This document shows positions 10,301 to 17,305 of a DNA stretch of 64,000 bases, piece by piece. The notes beneath the pieces were generated by a model. That model was not told the DNA's origin, searched no databases, and saw nothing but the letters and a program-made list of their open reading frames with translations. Both the position numbers and the translations under genes were made by a program. This DNA comes from Rhodoferax sp. (lineage in GTDB: Bacteria; Pseudomonadota; Gammaproteobacteria; Burkholderiales; Burkholderiaceae_C): positions 25,412 to 89,411 of the forward strand of contig JAUXOA010000040.1 of assembly GCA_030682475.1 (NCBI GenBank), written 5' to 3'. Position 1 is the first letter of the stretch. The number at the start of each line of letters is the position of its first letter.

Positions 10301-13266
10301 GCGTCACCGCCTTCGGGGCCGAGGTCAATCAGCCAGTCACTGGCGCGGATCACATCGAGGTTGTGCTCAATCACCACCAGCGAATGGCCGGCATCAAGCA
10401 GCCTGCGCAAGGCGCGCATCAACTTGGCGATGTCGTCGAAATGCAGGCCGGTGGTGGGCTCGTCAAACATGAACAGGGTGCCGCGCCGGGCCGTCGCCTG
10501 GCGGCTGACGGTGGCACTTTTAGCGGCTTCGGCCAGAAACCCGGCCAGCTTGAGACGCTGCGCCTCGCCGCCTGACAGGGTTGGCACCGGCTGCCCGAGC
10601 CTCACGTATTCCAGGCCCACATCAACGATAGGCTGCAGGGCACGGATGACGTCGCGGTCGGCGGCAAACAGGGTGGCCGCCTCACTGACTGTGAGATTCA
10701 ATACGTCGGCCACATTCAAGGATTTGCCACGCCGCTCAACCGTGACCTCCAGTATCTCGGGCCGGTAGCGCTTGCCATCGCAGTCCGGGCAGCGCAGATA
10801 CACATCACTCAAAAACTGCATTTCCACATGCTCAAAGCCCGAGCCGCCGCAGGTGGCGCAGCGGCCATCGCCGTTGTTGAAGCTGAATTTGGAAGCGGTG
10901 TAGCTGCGCTGACGCGACAGCGGCGCATTGGCGAAGATCTCGCGGATGGCGTCCCAGGCACCGACATAACTGGCCGGGTTGGAGCGTGCCGTTTTGCCAA
11001 TCGGGGACTGGTCCACAAACACCACATCGCTGAGTTGCTCGGCGCCCAGCAGGCGCTCATGCGCGCCCGGCGCTTCAGTGGATTTGCCAAAGTGGCGCAG
11101 CAGGGCCGGTGCCAGAATGTCCTGGATCAGGGTCGATTTTCCGGAGCCGCTGACGCCGGTCACGCAGACCAGGCGTTGCAGGGGAAATTCGACCGTCACG
11201 TTTTTCAGATTATGGTCACGCGCGCCCTCCAGAATGAGGCGCGGCGTGTTGGCTGCCACCAGCCGCTTGAACCCGATGCCGACCTGCTTGCGGCCTCCGA
11301 GGTAGGCGCCGGTGAGGGTGTCGGCATGGCGCAAGTCGGCGATAGCGCCATCAAACACGATCTGACCGCCGCGCTCGCCGGGGCCGGGCCCCATGTCGAT
11401 AACGCGGTCGGCTGCCAGCATCACGGCCGGATCGTGCTCCACCACCACCAGCGTGTTGCCGGCATCGCGCAGGCGCTGCATGGCGAGGATGATGCGGTGC
11501 ATGTCACGCGGGTGCAAGCCAATGCTGGGCTCGTCCAGCACGAACAAGGTGTTGACCAGCGAAGTGCCGAGTGCGGTGGTGAGGTTGATGCGCTGCACTT
11601 CACCGCCCGACAGGGTGCGGCTTTGGCGGTCCAGCGTGAGGTAGCCAATGCCGACCTCGCACAGGTATTTGAGGCGGGTGGTGATTTCTTCGAACAGCAG
11701 TTTTTGCGCTTGCTGGTTGGCATTGTCCAGAGGCGCCAATTGGGGGTCAGAGCCCAATTTCGAAGTCGCTCCACTTTCGCCGGATACAGCGTGTCCTGAA
11801 TTGGGATCTGACCCCAAATTGGCTATTTGAACGCTGTCAAAGAAACGGCGCAGCCGCTCCAGCGGCAACAGCATCAAGTCATGCAGACACAGACCCGGCA
11901 GGGCTTCGAGCTGCGCGCGTGTCCACTTCACCCCGACCGGCATGAAACGTTTTCCCGGCTCCAGCACGGCATCGGCAGCCGCCTTGCTACCCACGCGCCA
12001 CAGCAGACTCTCCAGCTTCAACCGGGCGCCGCCGCAGACGCCGCACGGCGTGTAGCTGCGGTACTTGGACAGCAGCACACGAATGTGCATCTTGTAGGAC
12101 TTGGTCTCCAGGTACTCAAAGAAACGCTTGATGCCGAACCAGTGCTGGTTCCATTTGCCGTTCCAGTTCGGTGAGCCATTGACCACCCAGTATTGCTGCT
12201 CGGCGGTGAGCTTGTACCAGGGCGTGTCGCGCGGAATGCCGGCGCTCTCGGCATGGCGCATCAGATCATCCTGGCATTCTTGCCAGGCCGGGGTTTGCAT
12301 CGGCTTGACGGCGCCGGCGCGCAGTGTCAATTTCTCGTTGGGAATCACCAGCCCATAGTCAACCCCAATGACGCGGCCAAAGCCGCGACAGGTTTCGCAC
12401 GCGCCCACCGCCGAGTTGAAGGAGAACATCGACGCGATCGGGTCGGTGTAGCGGATGTCACTCTGCGGGCAATGCAGACCGGTGGAAAACTTCCAGACGT
12501 CGGCCTCATCCGTTCGGCCTGAGCCTGTCGAAGGCGTTTCGACAGGCTCAACGCGAACGGTTGACGCATACACCGCCATGCGCCCACTGCCGTGTTTGAG
12601 TGCCACCTCAATCGCCTCCAGCACGCGCGCGCGCTCGGCATTGCCGAGCCGAAAACGGTCCGCCACCACATCCAGCACTTTGCGCGGCCCACTCAGGCTG
12701 GCCAGCTCCCGCTGCGCCTGCACTTTGGTAAAGCCGCTGACTGAGAGCCACTGTTCGATTTCTTCTGGTGTTGTGTTGGCTGGCAACTCCACCGGAAACG
12801 TCACCACCAGCCGAGGGTCAGGCAGGGCCCCCACGCGACGCTGGAGCTCGGCGTAAATCGTCTCGGGTGAGTCGTGCCGCACCGCTTGCGCCGTCTCGCG
12901 GTCAACCAATTGGCCACCACGTGCAAATAAAAGCTTCAGGTGGTCGTTGAGTTCGGTCATTGTGCCCACCGTAGAGCGCGAGGAACGTACCGGATTGGTC
13001 TGGTCAATGGCAATGGCTGGCGGTACGCCTTCCACCTTGTCGACCGCGGGCTTGTCCATGCGATCCAGAAACTGGCGCGCGTAAGCCGAGAAGGTTTCCA
13101 CGTAGCGCCGCTGGCCCTCCGCATACAGCGTATCGAACACCAGACTCGACTTGCCTGAGCCACTGGGGCCGGTGACCACCGTCAACTCGCCGGTGCGAAT
13201 GTCAAGGTCAAGATTTTTCAGATTGTGTTGGCGCGCGCCGCGAATGCGGATAAAACCGTGTGGCAT
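7348..13266 (-). CDS. uvrA: Double-length UvrA: two complete excinuclease ABC A subunits fused in tandem
   Basis: DNA-damage recognition ATPase of nucleotide excision repair. At 1972 aa it is twice the normal ~940-970 aa. Copy one covers about residues 1-1000 with Walker A motifs GPSGSGKSS (K39) and GVSGSGKST (near 708), and ABC signatures LSGGEVQR and LSGGEAQR. Copy two starts near residue 1066 (INAREHNLKSL) with Walker A motifs near 1102 and 1653 and two more LSGGEAQR signatures, giving four ABC ATPase domains. Zinc-binding pairs are present in both copies, but the first pair of copy one reads CPQS, lacking the second cysteine; copy two has the intact CPLC. Three palindromic repeats are embedded in frame near residues 236-252, 482-511 and 1040-1063, the last in the linker between copies. 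Double-length UvrA occurs in other Burkholderiales. Whether it or a separate normal UvrA does housekeeping repair is unknown. Confidence 0.93.
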   Translation of the reverse strand: MPHGFIRIRGARQHNLKNLDLDIRTGELTVVTGPSGSGKSSLVFDTLYAEGQRRYVETFSAYARQFLDRMDKPAVDKVEGVPPAIAIDQTNPVRSSRSTVGTMTELNDHLKLLFARGGQLVDRETAQAVRHDSPETIYAELQRRVGALPDPRLVVTFPVELPANTTPEEIEQWLSVSGFTKVQAQRELASLSGPRKVLDVVADRFRLGNAERARVLEAIEVALKHGSGRMAVYASTVRVEPVETPSTGSGRTDEADVWKFSTGLHCPQSDIRYTDPIASMFSFNSAVGACETCRGFGRVIGVDYGLVIPNEKLTLRAGAVKPMQTPAWQECQDDLMRHAESAGIPRDTPWYKLTAEQQYWVVNGSPNWNGKWNQHWFGIKRFFEYLETKSYKMHIRVLLSKYRSYTPCGVCGGARLKLESLLWRVGSKAAADAVLEPGKRFMPVGVKWTRAQLEALPGLCLHDLMLLPLERLRRFFDSVQIANLGSDPNSGHAVSGESGATSKLGSDPQLAPLDNANQQAQKLLFEEITTRLKYLCEVGIGYLTLDRQSRTLSGGEVQRINLTTALGTSLVNTLFVLDEPSIGLHPRDMHRIILAMQRLRDAGNTLVVVEHDPAVMLAADRVIDMGPGPGERGGQIVFDGAIADLRHADTLTGAYLGGRKQVGIGFKRLVAANTPRLILEGARDHNLKNVTVEFPLQRLVCVTGVSGSGKSTLIQDILAPALLRHFGKSTEAPGAHERLLGAEQLSDVVFVDQSPIGKTARSNPASYVGAWDAIREIFANAPLSRQRSYTASKFSFNNGDGRCATCGGSGFEHVEMQFLSDVYLRCPDCDGKRYRPEILEVTVERRGKSLNVADVLNLTVSEAATLFAADRDVIRALQPIVDVGLEYVRLGQPVPTLSGGEAQRLKLAGFLAEAAKSATVSRQATARRGTLFMFDEPTTGLHFDDIAKLMRALRRLLDAGHSLVVIEHNLDVIRASDWLIDLGPEGGDAGGEVVTVGTPEDVRQHPSSHTGKALREYDSALGIGVATVQEARSWVPSSLPSLRGTKQSMPLEDGLLRVARNDASPAGTAQSIQIINAREHNLKSLSVNIPRGKFNVITGVSGSGKSTLAFDILFNEGQRRYLESLNAYARSIVQPAGRPEVDAVYGIPPTVAIEQRLSRGGRKSTVGTTTEVWHFLRLLFVKLGTQHCIHDGTAVAPQTPDSIAAQLLKNFSGQHIGLLAPLVMNRKGVYTELADWARPRGFTHLRVDGNFLPTTGFPRIDRFKEHTIELPVASLDVLPEKEAALREALAAALVHGKGVVHVLSNLSGLREAMLAGTSTATIGTLAAFSTQRACPLCSTSYAELDPRLFSYNSKHGWCPDCVGTGVRLTKEQRKVFDDSVRDDDNKGREQTFAEPEVEDLVDAACPGCAGTRLNATARAVKFNGVSITDLARLSVTDIRQWVQTLQDKNRMSAREAGISRDLIPEIKSRLEFLEQVGLGYLTLDRGAPTLSGGEAQRIRLAAQLGSNLQGVCYVLDEPTIGLHARDNQILLGALKSLSDKGNTLVVVEHDEDTIRHADHIIDIGPSAGKRGGRLVAEGTVADIVQASDSQTGRYLLHAMQHPLQARRSVVTDPVAAISAQRWLTVTGATLHNLQNVTADVPLSRLVAVTGVSGSGKSTLARDVLLVNVHTAVQKRSTKAGRDALAAGEPITWVGCAAVTGFELVDRVLEVDQTPIGKTPRSCPATYIGFWDIIRKLFADTLEAKARGYAANRFSFNTGEGRCAGCEGQGIRTIAMSFLPDVKVLCETCKGARFNPETLAVTWRGKNIGDVLQMEVDEAVEFFAAMPNISHPLQLLKDVGLGYLTLGQPSPTLSGGEAQRIKLVTELSKVRDDITRRGMKAPHTLYVLDEPTVGLHMADVEKLIKVLHRLVDGGHSVVVIEHDLDVIAEADWVIDLGPDGGNAGGRVVAAATPEGVVKLGTPTGVALVAVLSR
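10079..10148. repeat. GTCATTGCGAG palindromic repeat embedded in uvrA
   Basis: Inverted arms GTCATTGCGAG and CTCGCAATGAC enclose GAAGCAATCCAT / ATGGATTGCTTC, a dispersed repeat type known from many proteobacterial genomes. It encodes the SLPSLRGTKQ...VARNDASP peptide in the linker between the two UvrA copies and keeps the frame open. Confidence 0.8.
11735..11823. repeat. GGGTCAGA/TCTGACCCC repeat pair embedded in uvrA
   Basis: Arms GCCAATTGGGGGTCAGAG and GATCTGACCCCAAATTGGC are inverted about 50 bases apart, and each half is itself partly palindromic. The insertion encodes two LGSDP-containing peptides (about residues 482-511) in the first UvrA copy. The GGGGTCAGA core is shared with the repeat at 48911-49004, so both may belong to one REP-like family. 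Confidence 0.75.
12510..12560. repeat. Full GTTCG...CGAAC palindromic repeat embedded in uvrA
   Basis: Two arms, CCTGAGCCTGTCGAAG and CTTTCGACAGGCTCAA-like, flanked by CCGTTCG and CGAACGG, make a 51-base near-perfect palindrome. It encodes the VRVEPVETPSTGSGRT stretch of the first UvrA copy, just before the defective zinc-binding pair. Single-arm copies are at 6449 and 33426. Confidence 0.8.
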
Positions 13267-13342
13267 GGCTTGATGTCTTTCCTGTAGGGGCCAGACATTT
13301 TAGGCAGTTCTTCTTGCCAGCAGGGGTCACTGCCACGTTCGT

Positions 13343-13378
13343 AAAAAAACCTCCGCCACCTGAGGTGACGGAGGTTTT
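13343..13378 (-). terminator. Rho-independent terminator of the symporter operon
   Basis: Stem CCTCCG-C-CACC pairs with GGTG-A-CGGAGG (one mismatch, 3-base loop), flanked by AAAA/TTTT. On the minus strand it is followed by seven T, so it ends transcription leaving the symporter gene at 13507; the flanks could also allow some plus-strand function. Confidence 0.8.
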
Positions 13379-13382
13379 ATAT

Positions 13383-13432
13383 CTTGCGGGACAGACCGCA
13401 GCCACGCGCAGCGAGCCAGCTCTGTCCTCAAC
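13383..13432 (+). repeat. 50-bp hairpin repeat, copy A
   Basis: Starts CTTGCGGGACAGACCGCAG and ends AGCTCTGTCCTCAAC; the GGACAGA and TCTGTCC ends form a 7-bp stem. One of five copies in the window (others at 15931, 43092, 43777, 56832). This copy is the exception to the post-stop, sense-orientation pattern: it lies 75 bases downstream of the symporter end and in opposite orientation. Confidence 0.85.
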
Positions 13433-13506
13433 ACTTTAAGCTTGGCAGCCTGAGCCCTTGCGGGCCTTGTATCTGACTTGCGTCAGATCAATTCAGACAC
13501 TCAAGA

Positions 13507-15621
13507 TCAGGTCGCCTGCGTGTTGATATCGCCCTGGAGGCTGGGGTAGCGCACATGCTCTACCAGTTCCTGAGTTTCCTTGCCCGGCGCCTTGGTCAGC
13601 AGCGACACGATGATGATCACGGCAAAGCCCAGCGGCACACCAAACAGGCCGGCCGAGATCGGCGCGATGTCCCACCAGGTATTGGCCTTGAGGATCTCGG
13701 GCGTGATGGCCGCTCCTCCATGCGTCAGCTTGTAGAGCCAGGGCTGGGTTGTGGCCATATAGTAGAACGTGGTGCCCAAACCGGCCATCATGCCCAGCGA
13801 GGCGCCCCACTTGTTGGCACGCTTCCAGAAGATGCCCAGGACAAGCGCCGGAAAGAACGAAGCCGCCGCAAACGAGAACGCCGCCGATACCAGGAATAAG
13901 ATGTCGGCAGGTTTCTGCGCGGCGACATAGGCCGCCGCCAGCGCCACCACCAGCAACAGTGCCTTGGAAACGGCCACACGACGCGCGGTGGACGCATTCG
14001 GATCCAGCACCTTGTAGTACAGATCGTGCGACAGCGCGTTGGCAATCGTCAGCAGCAAGCCGTCGGCCGTGGACAGCGCCGCCGCCAGACCGCCGGCCGC
14101 GACCAAGCCGGACACCACGTAGGGCAAGCCACCGATTTCTGGCGTGGCCAGCACGATGATGTCACCGCCGATCGAGATTTCCGCCAGTTGCAGGATGCCA
14201 TCCTTGTTGATGTCCACCACCGACAACAGGCTCGCGTCCACTGCGCTCCAGCGCGCAATCCAGCGCGGCAACTGATCAAAGGGAGTGTTCACCAGCACGG
14301 TGTAGACCTCATACTTGGCCAGCACCGCCAGCGCTGGGGCCGTGAAGTAGAGCAGAAAAATGAAGAACAGCGACCAAGCCACCGACTCGCGCGCTTCTTT
14401 CACCGACGGTGTGGTGTAGTAGCGCATCAGAATGTGCGGCAATGCGGCGGTACCAATCATCAGGCAGAACACCAGCGCCAGGAAGTTCTTGCGCGAAATA
14501 TCCCGCGCCGCCTCGTCCTTGCCCGGGAAGGGTTCGGCGTGGCGGATGGGTGGGTTGGACCGGGCTGCATTCGAGGTGCGCGCCGCCGTGTAAGCCGCCT
14601 TGGCAGCCGCCTCATCCTTGGGCAGTGCCGCCAATGCGGTCTCGGCGGCCTTGATCTCGGCCACCGGGCCATTCGCAGCCTTCAGGTCATCGACCTTCTT
14701 CTGCGCGGTGGCCTTGTCGGCAGCCATGGCAGCGGGAACGTCCTTCAGCTTGGCAGCAGCCGCGTCTGAGCGCGCCTTGAAGATGCCACGCACTTCCAGC
14801 TCTTTCGGGTCTTTCAGCAACTGCTCTTCCTTGGCCGTGACCTTTTCCAGCGTGTAGCCATAGACCGCCTGAGGAATCGGCACACCGGTGTGCTTGACCG
14901 ACAACCAGATCACCGGCAGCAAGTACGCAATGATCAGAATCACGTACTGCGCCACCTGGGTCCAGGTGACGGCACGCATACCGCCCAGAAACGAACACAC
15001 CAGAATGCCGGCCAGACCGGCAAAAATACCGACCTCAAAAGCCAGCCCGGTCAAACGCGTGGTAATCAAGCCCACACCGTAAACCTGCGCCACCACATAG
15101 GTGAAGGAACACAAAATGGCCGCCACCACACCAATCAGGCGCGGCAGGTTGCCCTCATAGCGGGCGCCCAGAAAGTCAGGGATGGTGAACTGGCCAAACT
15201 TGCGCAGATAGGGCGCCAGAAACAGCGCCACCAGGCAGTAACCGCCGGTCCAGCCCAGAATGAAGGCCAGACCACCGAAGCCGGTCAGGTACAGCGTACC
15301 TGCCATACCGATGAAGGACGCCGCCGACATCCAGTCGGCCCCCGTCGCCATGCCGTTGTACATGGCGGGCACGCGACGCCCGGCCACGTAGTATTCAGCG
15401 GCATCGCTGGTTCGGCTCATCACGCCGATGCCGGCGTACAGCAACACGGTACCAGCGAGGAACAGGTAGCCGATCCAGTTCCGGGACAGGCCCATTTGTT
15501 CGAGGATCGCCAGCACCAGCACAAAGCCGATAAAACCCCCTGTGTACCAGGTGTAGACCTTGTTCAGGCCCTTCTTGAAGTCGCCTTGCGACTGATTTGT
15601 AGTTCCGAACATTCCCATCAT
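13507..15621 (-). CDS. Sodium:solute symporter, VC_2705 family (large subunit)
   Basis: Inner-membrane cation-coupled symporter of the SSS/SLC5 family, probably for acetate or another small carboxylate by relation to ActP. The 704-aa protein has about 13 membrane segments, with family features such as GADWMSAASFIGMAG and ALSTADGLLLTIANALSHD. Between membrane segments it holds a long Ala/Lys-rich hydrophilic insert (about residues 245-355) and an EF-hand-like loop, DINKDGILQLAE (about 470-481), fitting DxNxDGxxxxxE. It overlaps the DUF4212 gene by four bases (ATGA), the usual small partner of this subfamily. The hybrid histidine kinase encoded divergently at 17305 shares the same type of transporter fold, suggesting substrate-linked control. 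Confidence 0.92.
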   Translation of the reverse strand: MMGMFGTTNQSQGDFKKGLNKVYTWYTGGFIGFVLVLAILEQMGLSRNWIGYLFLAGTVLLYAGIGVMSRTSDAAEYYVAGRRVPAMYNGMATGADWMSAASFIGMAGTLYLTGFGGLAFILGWTGGYCLVALFLAPYLRKFGQFTIPDFLGARYEGNLPRLIGVVAAILCSFTYVVAQVYGVGLITTRLTGLAFEVGIFAGLAGILVCSFLGGMRAVTWTQVAQYVILIIAYLLPVIWLSVKHTGVPIPQAVYGYTLEKVTAKEEQLLKDPKELEVRGIFKARSDAAAAKLKDVPAAMAADKATAQKKVDDLKAANGPVAEIKAAETALAALPKDEAAAKAAYTAARTSNAARSNPPIRHAEPFPGKDEAARDISRKNFLALVFCLMIGTAALPHILMRYYTTPSVKEARESVAWSLFFIFLLYFTAPALAVLAKYEVYTVLVNTPFDQLPRWIARWSAVDASLLSVVDINKDGILQLAEISIGGDIIVLATPEIGGLPYVVSGLVAAGGLAAALSTADGLLLTIANALSHDLYYKVLDPNASTARRVAVSKALLLVVALAAAYVAAQKPADILFLVSAAFSFAAASFFPALVLGIFWKRANKWGASLGMMAGLGTTFYYMATTQPWLYKLTHGGAAITPEILKANTWWDIAPISAGLFGVPLGFAVIIIVSLLTKAPGKETQELVEHVRYPSLQGDINTQAT

Positions 15622-15878
15622 GCTTCTCCTTCGGCCACGCCGTATTCATTGTCCAGCTTGTTCATGTAGCGGGCGTAGAACCAGATGATCAGGCAATACA
15701 CCACCAAAGCCCCCTGGCCCGCCACCCAGAACGAGAACGGCCAGCCGAAAAAGCTGAACGTCAACTCACGGGCAAAATAAACCACAACGAACGTTACGAA
15801 AAACCAGATGCCCAGCAAAATGGCCGTGATTCGCAGATTTTTGCGCCAGTATTCCTGGTGCCTAGCTGTTAGTTGCAT
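15618..15878 (-). CDS. DUF4212 small subunit of a sodium/substrate symporter
   Basis: An 86-aa two-helix membrane protein with hydrophobic segments at about residues 20-40 and 48-70 (ILLGIWFFVTFVVVYFA; FWVAGQGALVVYCLIIW) and the family features HQEYWRKNLR and YARYMNKLDNEYGV. DUF4212 proteins are encoded just upstream of VC_2705-type symporters and are thought to be their small subunit. The ATG at 15878 has a GAGAGG-type Shine-Dalgarno. Its stop overlaps the start of the symporter gene. Confidence 0.9.
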   Translation of the reverse strand: MQLTARHQEYWRKNLRITAILLGIWFFVTFVVVYFARELTFSFFGWPFSFWVAGQGALVVYCLIIWFYARYMNKLDNEYGVAEGEA

Positions 15879-15930
15879 TACATGCTCCTCTCATTGTTAA
15901 AAAAACACCCGACAAACTTCTATCTAATCA

Positions 15931-15980
15931 GTTGAGGACAGAGCTGGTTCGCTTCGCGTAACTGCGGTCTGTCCCGCAAG
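15931..15980 (-). repeat. 50-bp hairpin repeat, copy B
   Basis: On the minus strand it reads CTTGCGGGACAGACCGCAG to CTCTGTCCTCAAC, beginning 4 bases after the stop of the TPR gene (15984) and in its sense direction. It also shares a CAACTGATTAGA flank with copy C at 43092. Confidence 0.85.
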
Positions 15981-15983
15981 GTC

Positions 15984-16598
15984 TCAGGATTCCCCGACCT
16001 TCAACCCGGTCTCGCGCTCCAACTGAGCCGCCACCTTGGGCTCGAACCCTTTCAGGTGCCGAATGACAGCACGCGCTTGCTCGGGTTGCTTCAAGTCCAC
16101 GTGCACGCGCGCCAGTTGGTACCAGCCAAACGGGCTCATGGGCTGCAATTGGGTGTTGTGCTTGAGCGCCGCCACGGCCTCGTCCAGGCGCCCCTGGCGC
16201 ACCAGCACCAACCCCAGGCCGTACCAGGCCCGGTCCATCTTTTCCTCGATCCGAATCGCAGCACGAAACCCGCGCTCGGCGACATCCAGGTGCCCCATCT
16301 CTTCACACACAAAGGCCTGGTTGAAATAGGCATTGGAGGTGTCCGGCGCCAGTTGCACCACCTGCTCGAAATAGCCCAGCGCCAGCGCAGGATGACCACT
16401 TTGCAGCGCGTCATAAGCCAGACTATTGAGGGTCAGCACATCGTTGGGCGAACGCGCCAGAACGCTGTGGAAAACGCCCATCGCGCGTTCCCGCAGGCCC
16501 AGCAACAGAAGGAGCTTGGCCTTCCAGTGCAGCACAAAACGCTCCAGACCACCGATGCCGCAGGCACTTGCGTCGGTACGACGGGTGTTTACTGACAT
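15984..16598 (-). CDS. TPR-repeat protein
   Basis: A 204-aa protein of about four to five tetratricopeptide repeats (for example ALGYFEQVVQLAPDTSNAYFNQA, split here across two helices; AERGFRAAIRIEEKMDRAWYGLG). It has no clear signal peptide, so it is probably a cytoplasmic scaffold. The start MSVNTRR at 16598 has GGGAG eight bases upstream and overlaps the preceding small membrane gene by ten bases; an in-frame extension upstream would run into that gene and is rejected. Its location next to the symporter and the divergent sensor-kinase operon hints at a shared role, but no specific function can be read. Confidence 0.82.
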   Translation of the reverse strand: MSVNTRRTDASACGIGGLERFVLHWKAKLLLLLGLRERAMGVFHSVLARSPNDVLTLNSLAYDALQSGHPALALGYFEQVVQLAPDTSNAYFNQAFVCEEMGHLDVAERGFRAAIRIEEKMDRAWYGLGLVLVRQGRLDEAVAALKHNTQLQPMSPFGWYQLARVHVDLKQPEQARAVIRHLKGFEPKVAAQLERETGLKVGES

Positions 16599-16885
16599 GC
16601 TGCGGCTCCCAATTGAAGACATAAATCGATTTTTACTTTGACCACCAGCACCCAGGCCACGATCAGCCAGCTTGCTGCGGCCAGCGGAATGTGCTGGTCC
16701 AGAATCAGTTTGGGGCTGATGCGCCGCGTCAACCACAGTACCGGCTTGGTCGCCACATCCAGCAACTGCCAGAACACATTGGTCTGGCGCTTGGCACCCG
16801 CCAGCAAGCCCAAGAGGAAGCGCCCAGCGATGAACATCAGCGAGAGCTCAATCAGGCTTTTCAAAATAACCACGGCCAACAACAT
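16589..16885 (-). CDS. Small membrane protein of unknown function
   Basis: A 98-aa protein with two predicted membrane segments (about residues 2-28 and 68-88) and a basic middle part containing TKPVLWLTRRISP, loosely reminiscent of YggT proteins (short hydrophobic proteins with a T-P-x-x-x-x-RR-x-x-P pattern). It is the first gene of the minus-strand pair with the TPR protein and overlaps it by ten bases. No reliable family assignment. Confidence 0.7.
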   Translation of the reverse strand: MLLAVVILKSLIELSLMFIAGRFLLGLLAGAKRQTNVFWQLLDVATKPVLWLTRRISPKLILDQHIPLAAASWLIVAWVLVVKVKIDLCLQLGAAACQ

Positions 16886-17107
16886 AAAGCGTCATTCTCT
16901 CTTGCAAGGTCTTATCTCAGGTCGCACTGTCTGACAATGTCCTGACCTGATTCTGACGGCGTCCTGATTGCAAACTTACAAACCAGGGACTAACCATGTC
17001 TTCTTGTTTCGCAATGCGATAAATCGGCCCTCAGCACGTGCCAACCTAGGGAATGTACTAATCAGGCCGAGGCCTACAATTCGCCGATATCTTGAGGAGA
17101 AACAGCC
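16886..17107. other. Divergent intergenic region between the TPR operon and the sensor-kinase operon
   Basis: 222 bases without a gene. For the rightward operon TACAAT at 17075-17080 is a plausible -10, but no good -35 lies 16-18 bases upstream, suggesting an activator-dependent promoter. TTGAGGAGA just before 17108 is a strong Shine-Dalgarno. Confidence 0.4.
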
Positions 17108-17305
17108 ATGCATCGCTCCGACATCACGGGCCAGCGTCTGGTTGCCATCGTTTTGCTGGGTTGCGTACTGTTCAACTACCCGGTGCTCTCCCTCTTCAGC
17201 AAGCCTGGTGCCATGTTCGGAATCCCTCTGCTGTACTTTTACATCTTCGCGGTGTGGGCGCTGCTGATTGGCCTGACCGCCTTTGTGATTGAACGGCACG
17301 AGTGA
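17108..17305 (+). CDS. 65-aa membrane protein preceding the sensor kinase
   Basis: Short protein with two hydrophobic stretches (about residues 10-30 and 36-58: LVAIVLLGCVLFNYPVLSLF and LLYFYIFAVWALLIGLTAFV) ending in ERHE. It has a strong AGGAGA Shine-Dalgarno and its TGA overlaps the kinase ATG by one base (TGATG), so it is translated together with it. Similar small proteins are often found directly before SSS-type kinases and symporters, so it may be a membrane partner; this is inference. Confidence 0.75.
   Translation: MHRSDITGQRLVAIVLLGCVLFNYPVLSLFSKPGAMFGIPLLYFYIFAVWALLIGLTAFVIERHE

Noticed and set aside
7348..13266. Double uvrA as a sequencing or assembly duplication
   Set aside because: The two halves differ strongly in sequence, so they are an old duplication rather than an artefact.
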